Assembly (NCBI GenBank): GCA_016719605.1
Contig: JADJYW010000008.1
Location: forward strand, 62,001-126,000
Source: Lewinellaceae bacterium
GTDB taxonomy: Bacteria > Bacteroidota > Bacteroidia > Chitinophagales > Saprospiraceae
DNA: 64,000 nucleotides
Direction of reading: 5' to 3'
Below, piece after piece: positions 55,341 to 62,792 of this stretch. The first letter of the stretch is position 1, and the number at the start of each line of letters is the position of its first letter. A program made the translations under genes and the position numbers. The notes under the pieces are model-generated. The model did not search any database. It was not told where the DNA came from and saw only the letters and a list, made by a program, of their open reading frames with translations.

Positions 55341-55477
55341 GGTATCAGGCAGCCCAAAGACCGGTGCAAACCTACGCTTATTATACTGCCCGGGCAATCA
55401 CATTTTGAGGGGATTGCCCGGGCAGCCAACGGAACTAAATACCTTGGATGCGCCGGCACAAAATCCTGCCTGATACC
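55341..55477. repeat. Nested inverted repeats in the 55294-55535 spacer
   Basis: Outer arms GGTATCAGGCAG (55341-55352) and its complement (55466-55477) enclose an inner hairpin with 14-bp arms, CTGCCCGGGCAATC (55386-55399) and its complement (55412-55425). No T run follows on either strand, so a terminator role is uncertain. The structure lies between the end of the 77-residue-repeat gene and the start of the giant B operon. Confidence 0.6.
55367..55398 (-). promoter_or_regulatory. Possible Bacteroidota-type promoter for the giant B operon
   Basis: On the minus strand TAGGTTTG (55367-55374) fits the -7 consensus TAnnTTTG. An ATTG at 55395-55398 lies 20 bp upstream, near the expected -33 TTTG position. 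Transcription would start ~65 bases before the ATG at 55293. Sequence match only. Confidence 0.35.
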
Positions 55478-55535
55478 TTGTTTTGCAAGGGTTTCTCCCA
55501 GCTTTCCCGGTGGGTTGTGTGGGGCTTCGGATGGC

Positions 55536-57512
55536 TTATCGCGCCACCTGGTCTTCTACTATGGCCGACGGGGTTGTAATGCCCACGTTTCCCAGCAACA
55601 CGTTCCGGTCGTTGGCCGAGCCGTTGTACTTCACTACCCCGTCCAGGTTGTAGTCCTGCACCCGGTAGCCGGGCACCACGGCGTTGGGGGTGGTCAGGCC
55701 CACCACGCTGAGGATAGACGTGCGGTCATTGTTGCTCCCGTTGTATTTGAGTTGGGTATCAATTCGGCCATTGGCAGCCCAGAGCACATATTTGCCGCCG
55801 ATCAGGCGTTGGGCGGGGTTCTCATCGCGTTGGACGAGTGCCGCGCGGGTAGCCAATACCTGAACGGGATTGGTATGGCGGCGCAGCTCCAGAAACACCC
55901 AGTCCACGACGGCATTTTGGCCGGTTACGGCCAGCACCGCCGGGGTAGTTTGCTCGCCGCCCCCGCCGCCCGTGTGGGTGAAGTTGGTCAACCCAGTGTA
56001 CGGCTCCGTGAGCGGGATCAGGTCTTTGACCCGCAGGCTGTCGTGCATGAGTTGGGTAGCGGAAACGTACGGCCCCTGGAGGAAGACTTTGGGGGCCGCT
56101 TGCACCAATTCATCCTGATCAATCAGGCCGTTGCAGTTGTCATCAACGCTGTTGCAAATTTCTGCGGCACCGGGATGCACGGCAGCATTGGTGTCGTCAC
56201 AATCCGAGCTGTCGGCAACAAACTCCAGCGGGCAGCCCATGACAAACACCTGGCTGTTCGCGCCGTCGCCGTAGCCGTCTTCATCCATGTCCGCAAAACA
56301 AACCACACCGGGAAACACTTCAATCGTATCGAGATCAACCAATCCCCAGGCGCCATTGTCAAATTGAGCACGCAAGTACATCAAATGCTGGCCAAGGGAT
56401 AGTGGCGGCACCGTGATACTCACCGTTGTGGCAATGGACGGTGCGGGCGTACCCAAAGAAACCGGTATACCATTGCCGGCGCCGGGATCCTGATCGAAAA
56501 ACACCTCTGCCGCTACGATGTTCCTCGGCAATCCAGACGGCTGGAACAGGTAAAACGCCTGTTCTTCCATCTGGCCCCAACGCCCGTCGGCAAAACGCGC
56601 GCGGACAAAGAGGCGGTGAAAACCGGTGCTGAGCGCAGCGGTAGGCACCGTAAAAACTGTGCTGACAGCGACATCGGCATTGACGGAAACGGGTGTGCCG
56701 TTGCCCGCTCCCGGATCGGTGTCAATGAAGTATTCCATGGCCGAGATGTCGGGTGTCGGATTGGCTACCGGCTGCAAGAGGTAAAACGCCTGTTCTTCCA
56801 TCTGGCCCCAACGCCCGTCGGCAAAACGTGCGCGGACAAAGAGGCGGTGAAAACCGGTGCTGAGCGCAGCGGTGGGCACCGTAAAAACTGTGCTGACAGC
56901 GACATCGGCATTGACGGAAACGGGTGTGCCGTTGCCCGCCCCCGGATCGGTGTCAATGAAGTATTCCATGGCCGATATATCCGGTGTCGGATTGGCTACC
57001 GGCTGCAAGAGGTAAAACGCCTGTTCTTCCATCTGGCCCCAGCGCCCGTCGGCAAAACGCGCGCGGACAAAGAGGCGGTGAAAACCGGTGCTGAGCACAG
57101 CGGTGGGCACCGTAAAAACTGTGCTGACCGCGACACCTGGATTGACGGAAACGGGTGTGCCGTTGCCCGCTCCCGGATCGGTGTCAATAAAGTATTCCAT
57201 GGCCGAGATATCCGGTGTCGGGTTGGCTACCGGCTGCAAGAGGTAAAACGCCTGTTCTTCCATCTGGCCCCAACGCCCGTCGGCAAAACGCGCGCGGACA
57301 AAGAGGCGGTGAAAACCGGTGCTGAGCGCAGCGGTAGGCACCGTAAAAACCGTGCTGACAGCGACATCGGCATTGACGGAAACGGGTGTGCCGTTGCCCG
57401 CTCCCGGGTCGGTGTCAATAAAGTATTCCAGCTGATCAATGGTTGTTTGGCCTAAGGCGGCAAAGCAGACCAGCAGTGCAGCGATGACAAGTACTGTGTA
57501 TCGTTTGGTCAT
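55536..57512 (-). CDS. Secreted protein with 77-residue tandem repeats and MopE-type metal-binding motif
   Basis: The start MTKRYTVLVIAALLVCFAAL gives a clean signal peptide; an ATG eight codons upstream overlaps the spacer to the previous gene. Four near-identical ~77-residue repeats follow (MEYFIDTDPGAGNGTPVSVN ... RARFADGRWGQMEEQAFYLL) and a fifth, diverged one (AAEVFFDQDPGAGNGIPVSL). Then comes DMDEDGYGDG and a MopE-type motif (DCDDTNAAVHPGAAEICNSV, DDNCNGLIDQDE), known in putative metal-binding surface proteins. The C-terminus carries two short Asp/Asn-rich repeats (YNLDGVVKYNGSANDRNVLL) resembling dockerin-type calcium loops. No T9SS tail was seen, so the export route is unclear. It lies 25 bp after the beta-helix gene, so an operon is likely. 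Confidence 0.85.
   Translation of the reverse strand: MTKRYTVLVIAALLVCFAALGQTTIDQLEYFIDTDPGAGNGTPVSVNADVAVSTVFTVPTAALSTGFHRLFVRARFADGRWGQMEEQAFYLLQPVANPTPDISAMEYFIDTDPGAGNGTPVSVNPGVAVSTVFTVPTAVLSTGFHRLFVRARFADGRWGQMEEQAFYLLQPVANPTPDISAMEYFIDTDPGAGNGTPVSVNADVAVSTVFTVPTAALSTGFHRLFVRARFADGRWGQMEEQAFYLLQPVANPTPDISAMEYFIDTDPGAGNGTPVSVNADVAVSTVFTVPTAALSTGFHRLFVRARFADGRWGQMEEQAFYLFQPSGLPRNIVAAEVFFDQDPGAGNGIPVSLGTPAPSIATTVSITVPPLSLGQHLMYLRAQFDNGAWGLVDLDTIEVFPGVVCFADMDEDGYGDGANSQVFVMGCPLEFVADSSDCDDTNAAVHPGAAEICNSVDDNCNGLIDQDELVQAAPKVFLQGPYVSATQLMHDSLRVKDLIPLTEPYTGLTNFTHTGGGGGEQTTPAVLAVTGQNAVVDWVFLELRRHTNPVQVLATRAALVQRDENPAQRLIGGKYVLWAANGRIDTQLKYNGSNNDRTSILSVVGLTTPNAVVPGYRVQDYNLDGVVKYNGSANDRNVLLGNVGITTPSAIVEDQVAR
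56530..57455 (-). repeat. Near-identical 231-bp tandem repeats
   Basis: The block TTGGCTACCGGCTGCAAGAG recurs near 56760, 56991 and 57222, giving a 231-bp period (77 codons). Copies differ at only a few bases each, indicating recent expansion or homogenisation. Confidence 0.85.
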
Positions 57513-57537
57513 GTTCAGACATTTCAGCGGGGCCAAT

Positions 57538-58587
57538 TTATTGATCGGAGTCCGGGTTGGAAGCCGTTACCGAGACATTCAGAACGGCCCCCTTTGCTGT
57601 GCTTGGGTTGGTAATTGTCAGGGTGCGCACCACGGGTATGGGCGGTTCGCCCGTTTCCGAGAAGATGTTGTTCATGCCGTACACCCCGAGGTCGGTACCG
57701 TCGCCACCGGCATTTTTGCCCGGCGATCCGGCTTGCAGGATGTAATCGTGCGCATACGAGAAGTTTTGGCCGCTGGTGTATGTCGTGAACAAGGGATCCT
57801 GGTTGACGATATTTCCTGTTCCTCCGCAATTGCAGTTGGTTGGGGGTAAATCGTTGTTGGCAGCGCCGAATGTAAGGTTGTTGTTAAAAATACTGTTGCT
57901 GGCTCCCCTAGGCGAAATCTGATAGAAAATATTGTTGCTAATCACCGCATTATCAAGACCACCAAATACACCATTATCATTTCCCTGACCTTTGATAAAG
58001 GTATTGTTGGTGATTAGAATACCAGTAGTTCCTGCTGTAAAGCTAACGTAACTGCTATTTGCACCGAAAATGTTGTTTGCAATCAGGAAATTGCTTTGCC
58101 CACCTGCTCCACCGCCATTAATAGCGTAACAGGTGTAGCCGGCGCAACTGAATACACAGTTTTTTATTACCCAGTTGTTATTGTCTGTACTTAAATTTAT
58201 CTGAGTTGCGATCAAACAGAATTCAATGGTGATATTATCGTTGTTGGTTGCTGCTGATAATCCATTAAAACTAAAACCCTGGATTTTTATACCGCTTAGG
58301 TTGCCTGAAAAAGATATAAATCCCAAATTAGTACTGTATCCGGGTGTCTTTTGCGGCTTGTGGCCGGCGCCGATAAACGTGAGGTTATTTTTGTTCACAG
58401 TAATAGAGCCGTAGTTAAAAGGCGAGCCCGTCACCAAAATCGTATCCCCCGGCGCTGCGGCGCCAATAGCCGCATCAATGGTGGTGTGTTGCCCCGGCGA
58501 GGGATTGTTGTTGTTTACCGTCAGGGTGGCGGCGCACGCAACGCCTGCCAGGCAGACAAAAACCAAGGAAAGCAGGTTGTTTTTCAT
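57538..58587 (-). CDS. Secreted parallel beta-helix protein
   Basis: The start MKNNLLSLVFVCLAGVACAA is a signal peptide; a longer frame from 58662 would put 25 non-secretory residues before it. The body (~25-300) is rich in short strand/Asn-ladder repeats (NNLTFIGAGH, ISFSGNLSGIKIQGFSFNGL, NWVIKNCVFSC, FLIANNIFGANSSYVSF, ILITNNTFIKG, AVISNNIFYQISP), the pattern of right-handed beta-helix proteins related to polysaccharide lyases. PGDTILVTGSPFNYGSITVN resembles the entry of such domains. No catalytic residues can be assigned. The C-terminus (VRTLTITNPSTAKGAVLNVS) looks like an Ig/Fn-type end with no sorting tail. Its stop is 25 bp before the next gene. Confidence 0.82.
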   Translation of the reverse strand: MKNNLLSLVFVCLAGVACAATLTVNNNNPSPGQHTTIDAAIGAAAPGDTILVTGSPFNYGSITVNKNNLTFIGAGHKPQKTPGYSTNLGFISFSGNLSGIKIQGFSFNGLSAATNNDNITIEFCLIATQINLSTDNNNWVIKNCVFSCAGYTCYAINGGGAGGQSNFLIANNIFGANSSYVSFTAGTTGILITNNTFIKGQGNDNGVFGGLDNAVISNNIFYQISPRGASNSIFNNNLTFGAANNDLPPTNCNCGGTGNIVNQDPLFTTYTSGQNFSYAHDYILQAGSPGKNAGGDGTDLGVYGMNNIFSETGEPPIPVVRTLTITNPSTAKGAVLNVSVTASNPDSDQ

Positions 58588-58812
58588 AAAACAAATTTTG
58601 AGTGTTTGAAAAAATGAACCAGAGGGAATTTGCCGTGAAGTTCGTGCTTTTTGCGGCAACAAATATCGAAATATATCTAAAAGGGTTTTTACAAAATTTT
58701 AAAAACAGGTTCATCGAAACACCACAAGCAGTCGGGCGGAGACGAGCCACGCTCCGGCACCAATCCGCCCGTCCGCCTGATTATGTTGGCGGACGAAAGT
58801 CAAAAATCAGCC

Positions 58813-58820
58813 TATATTTG
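58813..58820 (+). promoter_or_regulatory. Possible -7 promoter element of the symporter gene
   Basis: TATATTTG matches the Bacteroidota -7 consensus TAnnTTTG and lies 32 bp before the ATG at 58853. No clear -33 TTTG is seen at the expected spacing. The rest of 58588-58852 is a divergent spacer with no gene. Confidence 0.4.
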
Positions 58821-58852
58821 CCGCCCGTGGCCCCACAACTGTAGGTAAAAAC

Positions 58853-60424
58853 ATGACTGGACAACTCACCCCCCTGCTGGTACTTGCTATCCTGCTCCTG
58901 TATTTTGCGATGCTGGTCGGCGTGGCATTTTACACCGGGCGCAATGTGGGCAACGAAGGCTTTTTCCTGGCCAACCGGCGCGTGCCGTGGTACATCGTGG
59001 CCTACGCCATGATCGGCACCAGTATCAGCGGGGTCACGTTCATCTCGGTACCCGGGACGGTGGGCTTAGAAACCGGCCTGAACCGCGGCCTGGGATACAT
59101 GCAGGTGGTTTTTGGGTACCTGCTCGGCTATTTGTTCATCGCTACGGTGCTCATGCCCATGTACTACCGCCTCAACCTGACCTCCATCTACACCTACCTG
59201 GAGCAACGGCTCGGACACTGGTCGTACAAAACCGGAGCGGCGTTTTTTATCCTCTCGCGCACAGTGGGATCGGCAGCGCGTATGTTTCTGGCTGCGGTCG
59301 TGTTGCAAAGTTTCGTGTTCGAGCCGCTCGGCGTGCCCTTCCCGGTCACGGTCGTCCTGATGCTGGCCCTCATCTATGGCTACACGTTCCGGGGCGGACT
59401 GAAAACGATCATCTGGACCGATACGATTATGACCACGTTTTTTATCGTGGCTGTAGCGTGGACGGTTGTTGCCGTCGGCAAAACGCTCAACCTCGGCGTG
59501 GGCGACATCTGGCCGGCTGTGCGCGAAAGCCGCTACGGGCAAATGTTTTTCTTCGACAATTTCCTTTCCGACCCCAACCACTTTGTCAAACAGTTCGTCA
59601 GCGGCGCGCTCATCGCCATCGTGATGACCGGCATGGATCAGGACCTGATGCAGAAAAACCTCGCCTGCAAAAACATCCGCGAGGCGCAAAAGAACATGTT
59701 TGTGTTCTGCATCTACCTCATCCTCATCAACCTCGCCTTCCTGATGCTCGGCGCCCTGCTGTACATGTACGCCGGCACACTGGGCATCGAGATTCCCGCC
59801 AAAACCGATCAGTTGTACCCCAAAATCGCGTTCCAGCACCTGGATACGGCGGCGGGTGTGTTTTTTATCCTCGGCCTCATCGCCAGCACTTACGCCAGTT
59901 CCGACAGCGCGCTCACGGCGCTCACCACATCGTTTTGTGTGGATTTTCTCAATTTTGAAAAAAAACGCGAACACCCCGACCCCTACGCTTCCGAGCAGGA
60001 AAAAGGGGCCTGGCTGGAGGCCACGGCATCGCAGCAAAAACGCGCGCGCACCATCGTACACCTCGGCTTTGCCCTGGCATTTGTTGTTATTATTCTGCTG
60101 CTCCGGGCGTTCAGCGGCGGAGCGGTCATTTCCCTGATTTTCAAAATAGCAGGCTACACCTACGGGCCGTTGTTGGGTTTGTTCACCTTCGGCCTGTTCA
60201 CCAACCTGAAACTGCACCCCTGGGCACTGCGTATCCCGCGCCGCAACACCCGTCCTATCGAGATTCCCGCTGTACTGCTGCTGTGCATTCTGGCGCCGGT
60301 ACTCACCTGGGGCATCGAAACGGGTTGCAAAAAATGGTTCGACGTGGGCTTCCTGACCATCCTGCTCAACGGAACCATCACATTTGCAGGCCTCTGGGTG
60401 ATGTCGTACCGGGAAACAGAATGA
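58853..60424 (+). CDS. Sodium:solute symporter (SSS family)
   Basis: This 523-residue inner-membrane protein has about 13-14 hydrophobic helices. Features typical of the SSS family are the first helix with LVGVAFYTGRNVGNEGFFLA and NRRVPWYIVAYAMIGTSISG near residues 42-61, where the sodium-binding helix lies. Others are YTYLEQRLG, GGLKTIIWTDTIM, MTGMDQDLMQKNLACKNI and IASTYASSDSALTALTTSFC. The family couples Na+ influx to uptake of sugars, amino acids, vitamins or sialic acid; the substrate cannot be named. Length and all core motifs are complete. It starts 266 bp from the divergent beta-helix gene and is probably transcribed alone or with the small membrane protein downstream. Confidence 0.93.
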   Translation: MTGQLTPLLVLAILLLYFAMLVGVAFYTGRNVGNEGFFLANRRVPWYIVAYAMIGTSISGVTFISVPGTVGLETGLNRGLGYMQVVFGYLLGYLFIATVLMPMYYRLNLTSIYTYLEQRLGHWSYKTGAAFFILSRTVGSAARMFLAAVVLQSFVFEPLGVPFPVTVVLMLALIYGYTFRGGLKTIIWTDTIMTTFFIVAVAWTVVAVGKTLNLGVGDIWPAVRESRYGQMFFFDNFLSDPNHFVKQFVSGALIAIVMTGMDQDLMQKNLACKNIREAQKNMFVFCIYLILINLAFLMLGALLYMYAGTLGIEIPAKTDQLYPKIAFQHLDTAAGVFFILGLIASTYASSDSALTALTTSFCVDFLNFEKKREHPDPYASEQEKGAWLEATASQQKRARTIVHLGFALAFVVIILLLRAFSGGAVISLIFKIAGYTYGPLLGLFTFGLFTNLKLHPWALRIPRRNTRPIEIPAVLLLCILAPVLTWGIETGCKKWFDVGFLTILLNGTITFAGLWVMSYRETE

Positions 60425-60550
60425 GAAGTCCGGCAGCACAAACGCGGGGACAAAAAGAGTCCGGGCGGCAGCCATTTAATTCTAGACGTAAAATTTCGCC
60501 ATGAACGCGCATTTGCCTCGATAGAAGCAACATTTGCTCCCTGGCGCACC

Positions 60551-60826
60551 ATGAAGGCCGAAAGAACACGGGCGCGCCGACGCGGCGTTGTGCTGTACAT
60601 CCTGGCCGCTGCAATTAGCTGGGGCACTTTTTCAGCACTTTTTCTCCGGTTTGTATGGCTCCTGCTGGAGTACGACCTCGATGCACAAACACTCGTCGCC
60701 GCCTACCGATCCCGCGACTTTTTGGAATTCTGGGGCTGGTGCCTGCTCGCCGGGCTGCTGCTCGGGTTGCTGCTTTGGTTTTTTTATCAGTGGCAATACC
60801 GGAAAATCGGCAAGGAACAGCCGTAG
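60551..60826 (+). CDS. Small membrane protein, unknown function
   Basis: This 91-residue protein has a basic N-terminus (MKAERTRARRRG) and two predicted transmembrane helices, roughly residues 12-38 (VVLYILAAAISWGTFSALFL) and 62-80 (WGWCLLAGLLLGLLLWFFYQ). It ends with a basic tail. The pattern suggests both ends in the cytoplasm. It lies 126 bp after the symporter and 34 bp before a DinB-family gene. No family recognised. Confidence 0.6.
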   Translation: MKAERTRARRRGVVLYILAAAISWGTFSALFLRFVWLLLEYDLDAQTLVAAYRSRDFLEFWGWCLLAGLLLGLLLWFFYQWQYRKIGKEQP

Positions 60827-60860
60827 CCGGCAACTTTTGAACGCAAACACACCCGCAACC

Positions 60861-61180
60861 ATGACGCTCGATACCCTGCTTCAAGACTACTCGGCCTACA
60901 ACCTGTGGGCCAATACCGCCATCGTCAACTGGCTGCGTACCAAACCCGCCGGGCTGATGACCCAGCCGGTGCCCTCCAGTTTCCCTACCCTGCACGATAC
61001 CCTGCTGCACATCTGGGGCGCCGAAAAGTGTGGCTCGAACGCCTGCGTCAGGTACCCACCGAACCGTTCCTGTCCCAAACTTTTTCGGGCGCCACGGCGG
61101 ATGTATTCGACGGCCTGCTTGCCTGTTCCGCTGACTTCGCCGTCTGCCAACCTTCTAACCTTCTAACCTTCCAACCCTAA
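60861..61180 (+). pseudogene. DinB/YfiT-family protein, frameshifted and truncated
   Basis: The N-terminus (MTLDTLLQDYSAYNLWANTA, FPTLHDTLLHIWGAEK) is typical of DinB-like four-helix metal-binding enzymes, with the His of LHDTLLHIW in place. At ~61026 one A appears lost from a run of five. In the other frame the protein continues VWLERLRQVPTEPFLSQTFS to CSADFAVCQPSNLLTFQP. Corrected length is ~106 residues against ~150-170 for the family. The last ~11 residues are encoded by a dispersed AACCTTC-type repeat, so the C-terminal helices seem replaced by that repeat. The frameshift may be sequence error, but the truncation looks real. Function probably lost. Confidence 0.65.
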
Positions 61181-61198
61181 CCCTCCAACCAGCAACCC
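61147..61198. repeat. Dispersed AACCTTC-type short repeat
   Basis: Direct copies of AACCTTCTAACCTTCTAACC lead into TTCCAACCCTAACCCTCCAA and CCAGCAACCC. The core closely matches the segment in the hybrid sensor linker (36361-36397, opposite strand). The rest of 61199-61363 shows no gene or clear site. Confidence 0.6.
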
Positions 61199-61363
61199 TC
61201 CGGATGCGGCGCACAAATTCTCTTTTTGCCGACCTTAGCCAAACGTTTATCGAATCCATCCGTTTATGCATTTTGCCGTGTGCACCTTCGCGCCGGTTTT
61301 GCCGGTGGCCTGTGGCCACGGGCATTTTTTTGATTGCCAACCTTGCATTTTAAAACTTTGTTT

Positions 61364-62683
61364 ATGAAAAAACTGATCTCGTTTTTACTGTTTCTGTCCC
61401 TTTCCCTGGGCGTCGCGTTCGGGCAAAACATCAAGTTCGTGGAGTACACCATGCCCAACGGCCTGCGTGTCATCCTGCACGAAGACCACTCCACGCCGAT
61501 CGTGGCCGTGTCGGTGATGTACCATGTCGGTTCCAAAAATGAAAAGCCCGATCGTACCGGCTTTGCGCACTTTTTCGAGCACCTGCTCTTCGAAGGCTCC
61601 GAAAACGTTGCCCGCGGCGAATTTGACGACTACATCAGCCGGGCCGGCGGCATGAACAACGCCAACACCTGGTACGACCGCACCTACTACTACGAGGTGC
61701 TGCCCAGCAACCAGCTCGCCCTTGGCCTCTGGCTCGAAAGCGAACGTATGCTGCACGCCAATGTGGAAGATGTTGGTATCGAAACCCAGCGCCAGGTAGT
61801 CAAAGAAGAACGCCGCCTGCGCGTAGACAACCAGCCTTATGGCCGCCTGCTTGAAGAAACCATGATGCGTTTGTACACCAAACACCCCTACCACCACTCC
61901 GTCATCGGTTCCATGGAACACCTTGATGCCGCTGTGGAGCAGGACTACAAACAGTTTTACAAGGATTTCTATCGCCCCGATAATGCTATCCTGTCCATTG
62001 CCGGCGACATAGACATCGAGCAGACGAAAAAACTGATTGACGTATACTTCAAAGATATCCCCCGCGGCCAGGGCGACGTGTTCCGTCCCAAAATCGTGGA
62101 ACCGGAACTGAAAGCCGAAGTGCGCGATACGGTGTACGACAATGTGCAGCTACCCGCCGTCGTGATGGCTTACAAAGTACCCGAACAGGGTACCTCCGAT
62201 TTCTACGCCGTGCAAATGCTCTCCACGCTGCTCAGTCAGGGCGGAAGCAGCCGTATGCAAAAACAAATCGTGGACGAACAGCAAAAAGCCGTGGCCGCCG
62301 GCTCGTTCACCTTCGGGCTGGAAGACCCGGGACCCAGCATCATGTACGCTATTGCCAACATGGGGGTAAACCCGGCCGATCTGGAAAAATCCATGAACGA
62401 GATCGTTGCCGATGTGCAGAAAAACCTGATCTCCGAGGTTGAATACCAGAAAATACAAAACCAGATGGAGAACGACTTTGTCACCTCCAACAACACGGTG
62501 GCCGGTATCGCCGAAAGCCTCGCCAACTACAAAATGTACTTTGGCGACTCCAACCTGATCAACACGGAACTGGAACGGTATCGCAAAGTGACCCGCGAAG
62601 ACCTCAAGCGCGTGGCCAACAAGTATTTTTCCCCCAACAGCCGCGTCGTGTTGTACTGGCTTCCGAAGGGACAGCAGCCGTAA
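61364..62683 (+). CDS. M16-family zinc metallopeptidase, catalytic subunit
   Basis: The start MKKLISFLLFLSLSLGVAFG is a signal peptide; a frame from 61334 adds ten residues before it and is less likely. The inverted zinc motif HFFEH (His69, Glu72, His73) lies in TGFAHFFEHLLFEGS. The third ligand is Glu148 in ETQRQVVKEERR, 74 residues after the second His, as in the family. The two-lobed M16 fold is complete at 439 residues (DFYRPDNAILSIAGDIDI in the first half, LLSQGGSSRMQKQIVDE in the second). The R/Y substrate motif of the partner subunit is missing. Likely a periplasmic or envelope peptidase that works with the product of the next gene, 109 bp downstream. Confidence 0.92.
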   Translation: MKKLISFLLFLSLSLGVAFGQNIKFVEYTMPNGLRVILHEDHSTPIVAVSVMYHVGSKNEKPDRTGFAHFFEHLLFEGSENVARGEFDDYISRAGGMNNANTWYDRTYYYEVLPSNQLALGLWLESERMLHANVEDVGIETQRQVVKEERRLRVDNQPYGRLLEETMMRLYTKHPYHHSVIGSMEHLDAAVEQDYKQFYKDFYRPDNAILSIAGDIDIEQTKKLIDVYFKDIPRGQGDVFRPKIVEPELKAEVRDTVYDNVQLPAVVMAYKVPEQGTSDFYAVQMLSTLLSQGGSSRMQKQIVDEQQKAVAAGSFTFGLEDPGPSIMYAIANMGVNPADLEKSMNEIVADVQKNLISEVEYQKIQNQMENDFVTSNNTVAGIAESLANYKMYFGDSNLINTELERYRKVTREDLKRVANKYFSPNSRVVLYWLPKGQQP

Positions 62684-62792
62684 AAAACTAAAATGTAAAA
62701 GTGGGACGCCGGGTAGCCCGCAAAGCGGGTCAAGTGGACATTATCCTCCCCGGTACAGCACATATCATTCATCAACTATTACTCAAAATTTT

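Noticed and set aside
58600..58690. A promoter for the beta-helix gene (TATATTTC and GATATTTG on the minus strand)
   Set aside because: Each matches seven of eight -7 positions, but the distance to the upstream TTTG is wrong for both, so neither could be chosen.
59066..60475. A 469-codon minus-strand frame opposite the symporter
   Set aside because: The plus strand encodes a complete SSS symporter. The antisense product is low-complexity His/Glu-rich with no family signature.
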